Origin: an uncultured Oscillospiraceae bacterium
Lineage (GTDB): Bacteria; Bacillota; Clostridia; Oscillospirales; Oscillospiraceae
Assembly (NCBI GenBank): GCA_934569195.1
Contig: CAKTKB010000007.1
Span: 1-25,574, forward strand
Length of the DNA: 25,574 bases
Direction: 5' to 3'
How positions within the stretch are numbered: position 1 is the stretch's first letter; every line of letters begins with the position of its first letter. Positions 15,875 through 22,420 of the stretch are shown here, piece by piece. The notes beneath the pieces were generated by a model that searched no databases, was not told where the DNA came from, and worked only from the letters and a program-made list of their open reading frames with translations. The position numbers and the translations under genes are program-made.

Positions 15875-16538
15875 CTATTTGCTGAGCTGAATGATATAAT
15901 CGTGGCCTTCTTGCTTCAAATGTGAAACAGGGATCATTTGCGCTTTATCGGGTGAAAGTCCATGCGGGAAATGATATGTTATAGAATCTACGGGCGGTTC
16001 TCCAGGCTTATAGAGCTGTTTTGTGACAGCGATACGAAATTCTTTTTGATAAGAAAATGTGGGATGCTTTACAAACAGATTCCTAACGGAATTCTCTGTT
16101 AGCAGCTTTTTTGTATCGGAATGTGCAAGGTAATGATAGTCCACCAATCCCGCATCGACCTCATAACCATTGCTATTAAGCGATTTGAGCTTGCCTTCAA
16201 ACTCGTCGAAGCCAACAACTACAATGTAGCCATCTTTACACTTAAAATCCTGGATGCATTTTGCGGAAATCACGGTAGCACCATTATAGATGTCATGTTC
16301 CGCCACTGCGTACATGCAATAAATGGGGGACAGTACAATGTCTAAAAATGCAGGATTTATGGGATAGGGCGGCTTCACGTGTGTCACCTTGTCCAAGCTC
16401 TAGGCGGTGGTAGTAACAGGCTGGTCGCATAAAAAGAGCTCCGTCCAATAATGTTCTTGCGTGTTCCTTTTCTTTCACAAATTTAAGTAGGTATTTAATC
16501 ATTGTGTTTGCTACCATCCGGTTGACCATAGATTTCAT
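15875..16538 (-). pseudogene. Conserved hypothetical protein gene with a frameshift
   Basis: Two overlapping minus-strand frames are parts of one protein. The upstream frame (16538 to 16293) gives MIKYLLKFVKEKEHARTLLD, then GALFMRPACYYHRLELGQGDTREAALSHKSCIF in sequence. The downstream frame (to 15875) gives LDIVLSPIYCMYAVAEHDIY, then CIQDFKCKDGYIVVVGFDEFEG, NGYEVDAGLVDYHYL, HPTFSYQKEFRIAVTKQL and ends LKQEGHDYIIQLSK. The switch is near 16345-16365, where both frames read through the same bases. The joined product would be about 215 residues. The pattern LFMRPACYYHRLELGQGD plus FSYQKEFRIAV recalls a conserved hypothetical family in Firmicutes, without known function. The downstream frame alone could start at ATG 16396, but has no ribosome binding site that I trust. 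Confidence 0.6.
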
Positions 16539-16616
16539 GCGAGTGTTTTCTCTCTTCTAAAAGCAATATATGCATAAAGCCAGGCACCTCACGGAGCGTG
16601 TCTCTAAAAGAAAACG

Positions 16617-17954
16617 TCACAGTTTTCCTGTATGGCTTTCCTCTGCTGCACATTTTGCGCCAAAATGAATCACGTGATGGAAGGTGTGCGCTGCCGGATC
16701 ATAGTGCATTGTCTGCGTTCCGGCGTATTTTTTCACCACTCTTTCAATGCTTTTCAGCCCGATCCCATGACAGGCAGAATTTTTCTTTTTTGAGATGTAC
16801 CCGCCGAAACCATTTGCCACCGGCGGACGGTCACAGGAATTTTCAACAGAAACAACGATACCATTCTGCTCATGAATTCGCCGTACACACAGTTCAATCT
16901 GCCGCTCCTGCGATTCGGCCGCCGCTTCCAGAGCGTTGGACAACAGATTGCCAAACAGGGCGGTCATGCTGGTGGGGTCCATGAATTGCAAGGTTTCTGC
17001 ACGTATATCGCAGGAAAACGCGACGTTTTCATTCAGACACTGCTTCTGAAAGTTCAGCAGTAAGGCATTTAAAATTGGGTGATCACAAAGACTGATTTGT
17101 TCCGGCGGGCGAAGTGTCGCGTCCATGGAGAGGATATATTCCGAGATCTTTTCCGTCTGCTGATGGCGGGCAAAGGCATCAATCACCTGCAAATGGTTCC
17201 TGATATCATGAATCAGAATGCGTTGGCTGTTGTATTGCTTTTGAAGGGATTCATAGTAAAGCCTGTCCGCCTGATCGCGCTGCAAGCTGAGTTGAATGGA
17301 CATATTTTCTTCCGCCATCTTTTGCTGCCGGTTATATAGTACCATGAATAACAGATTCACAAGAAGCAGAACGGACACAGCCAGCGCCATAATCAAGGTA
17401 CTTCCGGCATTGGTGCCTGAAGTCATCCCGATGTGGATAATTGCAATGGCGAATGCGACGGAAATCAGCGGCAGACCATAGAAAACCATCATCCCGCTGG
17501 GATCTTCGGTTGTATTTTTGTGCGGTGAAAAGATGCGTGCCCCAACAATACTCAGGACAAAATACAGGAGTTTGCTGAAAACAATCAGGGCAATTCGAAC
17601 GGAGCGATCGTAGGTATATGCGGAAAACGCATACCCATAGGTGCTGATGACTAAGGCAACCAAGACCTCAGACATGAGCATAATAAAGGTTAGAAAAGCG
17701 CTGTGCAGCAAGGCTCCCTTTATGGAGCACGCGTAATTTTGCCATATCAGCAGACAGTTCAAGGCAAGAAAAGAGAGAGAATTTACCGTTGTATTTTCTA
17801 GTCTTGAAACAAAAAATAAAATCAAGTAGGCGGCGGTGAAGGAAACCCACAGGTGTGTGCTGCTGCGCCTCTGACGGAACAGATACATATCGTAGAGCCA
17901 AGCAATCACGGCTTCTACAGCGAAAAGAATAAAAAAACACACAATTTCTTCCAT
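16617..17954 (-). CDS. Sensor histidine kinase, GHKL family, AgrC-like
   Basis: The 445-aa protein is an AgrC-type quorum-sensing kinase. Six to seven hydrophobic segments fill residues 1-207, the peptide-sensing part. A linker helix follows, then the phosphoacceptor motif LIHDIRNHLQVI with H249, the N-box LFGNLLSNALEAA with N340, and the G-box HGIGLKSIERV (396-406). This is the HPK10/GHKL layout of AgrC, BlpH and ComD kinases. The ATG overlaps the stop of the response regulator gene by one base (TAATG), so the pair is translationally coupled. In this locus the kinase and regulator point away from agrDB. AIP binding is inferred from neighbours. Confidence 0.92.
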   Translation of the reverse strand: MEEIVCFFILFAVEAVIAWLYDMYLFRQRRSSTHLWVSFTAAYLILFFVSRLENTTVNSLSFLALNCLLIWQNYACSIKGALLHSAFLTFIMLMSEVLVALVISTYGYAFSAYTYDRSVRIALIVFSKLLYFVLSIVGARIFSPHKNTTEDPSGMMVFYGLPLISVAFAIAIIHIGMTSGTNAGSTLIMALAVSVLLLVNLLFMVLYNRQQKMAEENMSIQLSLQRDQADRLYYESLQKQYNSQRILIHDIRNHLQVIDAFARHQQTEKISEYILSMDATLRPPEQISLCDHPILNALLLNFQKQCLNENVAFSCDIRAETLQFMDPTSMTALFGNLLSNALEAAAESQERQIELCVRRIHEQNGIVVSVENSCDRPPVANGFGGYISKKKNSACHGIGLKSIERVVKKYAGTQTMHYDPAAHTFHHVIHFGAKCAAEESHTGKL

Positions 17955-18667
17955 TATTTCACACTCTCTAAGTATAGCAGATAGGCGTCCTTGAATGCCG
18001 TGTATTTTCTTCTTGTCAGGTAGGCTGTTTTTTCATTCGCCTGGTATCTCAGGAAAATGCTGTCCTTTGAAATGCTGCTGATAAAGCGCATATTTACGAT
18101 ATAACTTCTGTGCGGGCAATAGAAACAGGGCAGCGTCAGGTTTTCCCGCCAGTATTCCATATTTTTTGTACAGGAAAAGGTTTGGTCGGATGTATATACC
18201 AGGGTTTTCCGGGAAGCTGCCTCTACACAGACAATTTCCTCTGCACGGCGGATATAGATTGCATCTGCCGTTTCGATCGGGTATTCCCTGGTGTCCATGT
18301 TGTACTGATAAAGCGCGTCTTTCAGATTCCGGAACAGGCGATTTTTATCAACCGGTTTTGACAGGTAACGAAAGACCTGAAAACGCATGGCCTCGTCCAG
18401 ATAATCGGCGTAGGATGTCAGAATGATGATTTTAATGTACGGGTTTCGTTCTTTCAGCCTTGCTCCGACATAAATTCCGCTGATGCCCGGCATCTCCACA
18501 TCCAGAAAGGCTATATCCGCGCGGCTTTCTGCCTGCAGCAGGGCCTCTCCGCTGGTGTAGGCGGCACAGTCCGGCGTCTTGACACCGATTTGCTGGAAAT
18601 AGGACAAAACAAGCTTCTGCAATTGCAGGGGAATTTGCGGATCATCATCGCAAAACAGGATTCGCAT
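17954..18667 (-). CDS. LytTR-family response regulator, AgrA-like
   Basis: The 237-aa protein starts at ATG 18667 (MRILFCDDDP), eight bases after GGGAGGTG; the longer frame from 18697 has no site. The receiver domain has the acidic pocket D7-D9, phospho-acceptor D56 in FLDVEMPG, T84 in ILTSYA and K104 in YLSKPVDK. The C-terminal LytTR DNA-binding domain (about 135-237) has the typical FYCPHRSYIVNM segment. LytTR regulators usually bind pairs of direct repeats about two helix turns apart; a matching pair lies upstream of agrD. It is the partner of the downstream kinase by overlap. Confidence 0.94.
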   Translation of the reverse strand: MRILFCDDDPQIPLQLQKLVLSYFQQIGVKTPDCAAYTSGEALLQAESRADIAFLDVEMPGISGIYVGARLKERNPYIKIIILTSYADYLDEAMRFQVFRYLSKPVDKNRLFRNLKDALYQYNMDTREYPIETADAIYIRRAEEIVCVEAASRKTLVYTSDQTFSCTKNMEYWRENLTLPCFYCPHRSYIVNMRFISSISKDSIFLRYQANEKTAYLTRRKYTAFKDAYLLYLESVK

Positions 18668-18688
18668 AACCGACACCTCCCGGCTGTT

Positions 18689-18724
18689 TATAATCATACT
18701 AAATCATGCTATATCATGATTATA
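18689..18724 (-). promoter_or_regulatory. Promoter/operator region of the response-regulator/kinase operon
   Basis: TATAATCAT (18689-18697) and ATGATTATA (18716-18724) form a perfect 9-bp inverted repeat around 18 bases. The same stretch can be read as three imperfect 10-bp tandem repeats, TAATCATACT, AAATCATGCT and ATATCATGAT (18691-18720). On the minus strand a TATAAT lies at 18724-18719, about 52 bases before the regulator ATG. The element overlaps the stop codon of the XRE gene. It looks like an operator for a dimeric or oligomeric regulator. Confidence 0.55.
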
Positions 18725-19070
18725 CAAAATTGTCACGATTCCATTCCAAACCGCGTTTTTGCACCATATGTTGCACTAGCGCATTAACTAACTCTAGATC
18801 TTCCTGTGAGCACAGTTTCAAACCATCGATGATATTTTGCGGAACATTGCTTGAGTACATATTTCCCATTAAAAAGTAGTCAGGTGTCACTTGAAGGACT
18901 GTGCATAATTTGACAAAGACTTCCAAGCTTGGCTTTTCTTTGCCGCATTCAATACCGGAAAGATAGTTGCTTGATATGCCTACATGAGTTGCCAGCGTAA
19001 TTTGGTTTATTCCAAGAAATTTTCTCCTTTTTGAAATTCGACAGCCAATATTAGTATAATCCAAGTCCAT
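18720..19070 (-). CDS. XRE-family helix-turn-helix regulator
   Basis: The 116-aa protein has a lambda-repressor-type HTH in residues about 8-62 (IGCRISKRRKFLGINQITLA, HVGISSNYLSGIECGKEKPS, LEVFVKLCTVLQVTPDYFLMG in order). A short helical tail without a recognised sensor domain follows. Start is ATG 19070 (MDLDYTNIG); the earlier in-frame GTG lies inside the ribosome binding site AGAGGTGAT. It is AT-rich, like agrDB and unlike the kinase. It lies between the divergent agrDB and the regulator/kinase pair, so it is likely to control one or both promoters. Stand-alone XRE regulators are not part of the classic Staphylococcus agr system. Confidence 0.9.
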   Translation of the reverse strand: MDLDYTNIGCRISKRRKFLGINQITLATHVGISSNYLSGIECGKEKPSLEVFVKLCTVLQVTPDYFLMGNMYSSNVPQNIIDGLKLCSQEDLELVNALVQHMVQKRGLEWNRDNFV

Positions 19071-19086
19071 GTTTATCACCTCTTAT

Positions 19087-19115
19087 ATACTACCAATTAT
19101 TGTTCGAAATTGCAA
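19087..19115 (-). promoter_or_regulatory. Promoter of the XRE regulator gene
   Basis: On the minus strand TTGCAA (19115-19110), a 17-base spacer and TAGTAT (19092-19087) with a TGG extended -10 precede the ATG at 19070 by 16 bases. Confidence 0.7.
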
Positions 19116-19131
19116 TGGACTATTTTAGAAT

Positions 19132-19147
19132 CGTTCTCTAGAAAACG
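19132..19147. promoter_or_regulatory. Near-perfect 16-bp palindrome, candidate XRE operator
   Basis: CGTTCTCTAGAAAACG is palindromic at all but one pair. It lies 17 bases upstream of the -35 box of the XRE promoter and about 100 bases upstream of the agrD promoter element. Size and position fit an XRE-type operator. A second, weaker inverted repeat AAATACA/TGTATTT lies at 19150-19176. Confidence 0.45.
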
Positions 19148-19246
19148 TAAAATACAAAATGACCATCTATGTATTTCAGATTTATTCGGCAATGGTATGT
19201 GTTTTCTGGCATAACATGGCGAATCAACTCAATTTATGAACTTTTT

Positions 19247-19294
19247 TTGCATCTCATACACCACGCATTGCATCTCTGCTGTTTATAGTATAAA
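19247..19294 (+). promoter_or_regulatory. agrDB promoter with LytTR-type paired direct repeats
   Basis: TTGCATCTC occurs twice without mismatch, at 19247-19255 and 19268-19276, with 12 bases between, so the starts are 21 bases apart. A -10 box TATAAA lies at 19289-19294. The position 17 bases upstream of it (19266-19271, CATTGC) is a poor -35 and is covered by the second repeat. This is the known geometry of AgrA/LytTR-activated promoters (two 9-bp repeats, 12-bp spacer, weak -35). The repeat sequence itself differs from the staphylococcal consensus. Confidence 0.7.
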
Positions 19295-19346
19295 ATTATT
19301 TTTGAACAGAATACCGAGGATGATTTATTGGGGGGTAATACTACTA

Positions 19347-19511
19347 ATGAAAGTAAAGAGTGTAATAAATGCCGTTATCAGCCGAATGGCTACAGTTGGT
19401 GTTATGCTTTTGAGTGCCGTCCTTTTTATTTGTGCGAACACTGCATCTTGTGGAATGGTGTACCAACCGCCCATGCCAGATGGCATTGAGCAATTCAGAA
19501 AAGTAAAATGA
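19347..19511 (+). CDS. agrD: AgrD-like cyclic lactone autoinducer precursor
   Basis: The 54-aa peptide starts at ATG 19347, after a G-rich stretch at 19330-19335. It has the AgrD layout: a positively charged amphipathic N-terminal helix (MKVKSVINAVISRMATVG), a hydrophobic segment, then ANTASCGMVY followed by QPPMPDGIEQFRK, the conserved proline- and acid-rich C-terminal tail. By analogy with clostridial AIPs, C35 would form a thiolactone with the carboxyl of Y39, giving a C-G-M-V-Y ring with a short tail. AgrB would cut before QPPMP. The stop codon overlaps the agrB start as ATGA. A second cysteine, C29, is in the hydrophobic part and is unlikely to be the ring residue. Confidence 0.88.
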   Translation: MKVKSVINAVISRMATVGVMLLSAVLFICANTASCGMVYQPPMPDGIEQFRKVK

Positions 19512-20092
19512 TCAAGTGGATATCCAATGTAATTCCAGATTGGCTTATAAAAAATCGCACAATTCACAGCGAGGATAAAGCCTTATATGCCTATGCGGTT
19601 TATAGTTTAGTGTTTGGTATGTTGCCTATAACATTAGCAGTCGTATACGGGGCAATTATGAACATGATAACGAATAGTGTTGTGATGATTGTCCCATTTA
19701 TGTTTATACGTAAGTTTAGCGGAGGGTTCCACCTAAAATCTCCTAAAACTTGTTTTTTGGCTTCAAGTGGAATAATTGTTGTGTCGCTTATCTTAATTAG
19801 ATTGGTAATTAGAATAAAAAACCTTGGGCCTGTATCTACTGCTGTTGCAGTATCTACTGTCATAATTGTTCTGTTTAGCCCGATCGATTCATGTGAAAGG
19901 AAACTATCAAAAACGGAAATCAAAGTGTTCGGGACGATTGCGCGCCTACTTACTACTTTATTCGCAGTTGTTTATTTTTTGCTGGTTTCTCGCAAAAATG
20001 TTCAAGTGGCAGCTTCAATTGGAATCGGTATAACAATACCTGCACTGCTGCAAATTCCGTGCATTTTAAAAAACAGATTAGCGACTATCTAA
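19508..20092 (+). CDS. agrB: AgrB-type accessory gene regulator protease
   Basis: AgrB is the membrane endopeptidase that cuts the AgrD tail and forms the thiolactone. The 194-aa protein contains the family core RKFSGGFHLKSPKTC with catalytic H75 and C82, seven residues apart as in Staphylococcus AgrB (H77 and C84). The later SPIDSCERKLSKTE motif (about 123-136) is also typical. Five to six membrane segments are visible. It overlaps agrD by four bases. The order agrD-agrB is the reverse of the staphylococcal agrB-agrD. AT-rich, like agrD and the XRE gene. Confidence 0.93.
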   Translation: MIKWISNVIPDWLIKNRTIHSEDKALYAYAVYSLVFGMLPITLAVVYGAIMNMITNSVVMIVPFMFIRKFSGGFHLKSPKTCFLASSGIIVVSLILIRLVIRIKNLGPVSTAVAVSTVIIVLFSPIDSCERKLSKTEIKVFGTIARLLTTLFAVVYFLLVSRKNVQVAASIGIGITIPALLQIPCILKNRLATI

Positions 20093-20394
20093 GATGTGAT
20101 TGACATCAGTCAGAAATCATGAATTCTACTGCCGTTACCATTAATGTCGTCTTTTTGCGGTTTCATGTTTGCAACCTTGTAATTCCTCTTAAGTTTTGCT
20201 AACATGATGCTAAGTTAATGACCACCGCAAAACTAGTAGTAAATAAATGCTTGGCCGGCATTTGTTTAGTAAGCAGACCAGCAGTGAAACTTTGGCCAGA
20301 GTTTTATTGCTAGCCCTGAATTCAGGGCTTAGGTGAGTTGATTCCTTGAGGTCGCATGTAGTCAGCAATCAAGATAAATAAAGGAGGATATTCC
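20093..20394 (+). other. Intergenic region with inverted repeats before the secreted-protein gene
   Basis: No gene is seen in these 302 bases. TTTTGCGGT (20153-20161) and ACCGCAAAA (20224-20232) are perfect inverted repeats around 62 bases. Inside them TGCTAA is repeated 11 bases apart. A perfect 18-bp palindrome, AGCCCTGAATTCAGGGCT, lies at 20312-20329, just downstream of a TTGC box. A good ribosome binding site AAAGGAGG precedes ATG 20395. I found no exact copy of the agrD TTGCATCTC repeat pair here, and no promoter I would state firmly. Confidence 0.5.
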
Positions 20395-20937
20395 ATGAAG
20401 GGTAAGCTTGTTTGGCGCGTGCTGTCCTTAACGCTGGCGGTGGTTTTAGTGTGTTCATTTGGCCTCACCGCTTTCGCTGTTACGGGGACCCAAAATTGGA
20501 CTGAAAATGACGGTACATCGTATGCTGCCGTTGTTACGAGAAACAGTTCCACGACTTCACGTTCTATTGCAATTACAAGTTCTGCAGTGCAGATTAGCAA
20601 AAACAGCTCCCATACGTTTGGTGGATGCTACTACAAGGTTAGTTTCTCCAATACTTTGTGGACATCCTACGTTTCTCGTTTGAATGCCGCAGGAGAAAAG
20701 GTTTCTGTAAGATCTTCTTATAGCGCTAATATCTACTTTAGAGATACCTACACTTTTAAAGCTACTAACTATTCAGGTTCCTACTGTGCTACAACCACTG
20801 GTTATGGATACACTGGAAGTTACTATGTGCAGAAACTTGCTCAGACTCCAGTAACCCTTACAAGCGGTTCATTTACGTTTGCCCCCAGTGGTTGTGCAAA
20901 TGTAATTACATCTGTGATTGATACAAGCCTCGCATAA
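20395..20937 (+). CDS. Secreted Ser/Thr/Tyr-rich protein, unknown function
   Basis: The 180-aa product has a clear Sec signal peptide: MKGK, hydrophobic core LSLTLAVVLVCSFGL, cleavage likely after AFA at residue 28. The mature part (about 152 aa) is rich in Ser, Thr and Tyr and probably all beta; it has three cysteines (C78, C131, C167) and no membrane segment or sortase motif. I do not recognise the family. Overall plan (signal peptide, beta-rich small secreted protein, ABC exporter genes next door) resembles lactococcin 972-like bacteriocin loci, but the sequence does not show the typical motif. Its position between agrDB and an exporter operon suggests quorum-controlled secretion. It could be a toxin, an adhesin or a matrix protein. 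Confidence 0.85.
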   Translation: MKGKLVWRVLSLTLAVVLVCSFGLTAFAVTGTQNWTENDGTSYAAVVTRNSSTTSRSIAITSSAVQISKNSSHTFGGCYYKVSFSNTLWTSYVSRLNAAGEKVSVRSSYSANIYFRDTYTFKATNYSGSYCATTTGYGYTGSYYVQKLAQTPVTLTSGSFTFAPSGCANVITSVIDTSLA

Positions 20938-20970
20938 CTACCGATTGATTGGAAGTAATCTATTATAACT

Positions 20971-21000
20971 ACATCCCGGCAGTGGAAACTGCCGGGATGT
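20971..21000 (+). terminator. Perfect 13-bp hairpin without T tract
   Basis: ACATCCCGGCAGT (20971-20983) and ACTGCCGGGATGT (20988-21000) pair fully around a GGAA loop. The following bases, TCCCTAC, do not form a T run. It lies between the secreted-protein gene and the exporter operon. It may act as a partial terminator or as an mRNA stabiliser that lets more of the secreted-protein message accumulate. Confidence 0.6.
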
Positions 21001-21043
21001 TCCCTACAGATTCATCCAAAACAATGTGACAGGAGGTAATTTT

Positions 21044-22420
21044 ATGATGCGAAAGACCTGGAAAAGCATAGCAGTATGGCTTGGCTGCCTGATGTTGGCT
21101 GCCACCGTCGCCGGGTGTACAACCGCACCGGTGTCGACAGAGCCATCCGCAGAGAAAACGCAGCCTGCATCAACGTCAGAACCCAGTATCTCCCTTGCTA
21201 CGGAGGCAGTCTCTTATGACCCGTCCGCCTGGCCTCAGCTGAAGCCCTATTCTCAGGAGCCGTTGCTTGAAGCAGATCCGGAGCGGGAGGTCTATTTTTC
21301 CCTGAACAATCAGGACTGTGATTTTTACCCGGATGCAGTTTACAACGGTGCGGCGTTTGACATCATCACGAAGGGGAGTTTCCGCCCGGAGGAGATTCAG
21401 GTAAGTTTCCCCGGCAAAACAAAATGTGAAGTCAGGGTAACGGAGCGCAGCGAAGAATTCCAGCATATTGCATGGAATCAGGAAACCAGCAGCTACAATC
21501 TGGATGGGCAGCAGCCGTACCATTATCTGTGCATGCACTGCACGGATTTACAAACGCTCGGTCAGCAGAGCAGCGATGCGCGCTGTGCTGCAGAGGCCTA
21601 TGCCTCTCTGGTGCAGAACAACCAGGCTGGGGAGCAGGACTACAAGGCGCTCATGGAAACCTATGTGGAGCCATACAGCACGCGGTTTCAGGAATATCTG
21701 GACGGTTATATGCAGCAGGCGTCACAAAAGGTGACGGAGGCGAACGCCTACACGGTCAATCTCCTGTTTGACCAGCAGAGCTATGTGGACGAAACCGTTG
21801 AAGCCATTGATGTTTCCGTCGGGGGACAGTCCTACCATGTGGAATTGGGGCAGTGGCGTTTTCATGCGAGCGCTCCCGAGAGCAGCGGCAAGTCCGGGAA
21901 GGGGGTTGCTTTGGAAACGGTGGCAATTCTGGGCGCGTCCGGTGACAGCCCTTACGCCGAAGGCTACATGAAAGTGGACGAGGCTATCCGTTTTCGGGTA
22001 GAGGAGGACATCCTGCTTACCGGACTGCGCTTCGCCGACGGCACACCGGCGGAGCTTCTCGGCGCCCGGGTTACCAATACTTCCGCAACCAGCATGGAGT
22101 ATTTCTGGAACGGCAGGGATCCAATCAGAATGGACAGCGGTTCCAATGTGAGCATGACGCTCTATCTGTACAGCGCACGGTTCCGGGAATATGAGATGAG
22201 CATGACCGGCACCGTGTATGTCGATTATGTGCGCGCCTCCACCGGAGCGGAAGATACCATGGCGATTCCCTGCAAAATTTCCCGGTATAACCGGATGTGG
22301 GATACCTACTGCCTGGCTTTTCTGGGTGTGGATGTGGGGGAATACTACCATGATTTTAGCGGCGAAGTGATGGAGCTGAACTGGATGGAGGAAATTCCGG
22401 AAGGTTGGCGGAAATCATGA
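21044..22420 (+). CDS. Lipoprotein of an ABC export operon
   Basis: The 458-aa protein starts at ATG 21044, seven bases after AGGAGG. A lipoprotein signal ends in TVAGC with C25 as the lipid-modified residue. A Ser/Thr/Pro/Glu-rich linker follows (about 26-60), then about 400 residues of extracellular domain without a recognised motif. It is anchored on the outer face of the membrane. Its stop codon overlaps the permease start as ATGA, so it belongs to the exporter operon. It could be a substrate-binding, chaperone-like or immunity component. It is not similar to standard solute-binding proteins as far as I can see. Confidence 0.85.
   Translation: MMRKTWKSIAVWLGCLMLAATVAGCTTAPVSTEPSAEKTQPASTSEPSISLATEAVSYDPSAWPQLKPYSQEPLLEADPEREVYFSLNNQDCDFYPDAVYNGAAFDIITKGSFRPEEIQVSFPGKTKCEVRVTERSEEFQHIAWNQETSSYNLDGQQPYHYLCMHCTDLQTLGQQSSDARCAAEAYASLVQNNQAGEQDYKALMETYVEPYSTRFQEYLDGYMQQASQKVTEANAYTVNLLFDQQSYVDETVEAIDVSVGGQSYHVELGQWRFHASAPESSGKSGKGVALETVAILGASGDSPYAEGYMKVDEAIRFRVEEDILLTGLRFADGTPAELLGARVTNTSATSMEYFWNGRDPIRMDSGSNVSMTLYLYSARFREYEMSMTGTVYVDYVRASTGAEDTMAIPCKISRYNRMWDTYCLAFLGVDVGEYYHDFSGEVMELNWMEEIPEGWRKS

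Noticed and set aside
20312..20329. The 18-bp palindrome as a transcription terminator for agrDB
   Set aside because: No T tract follows and it lies 220 bases from the agrB stop. An operator or chance palindrome is more likely.
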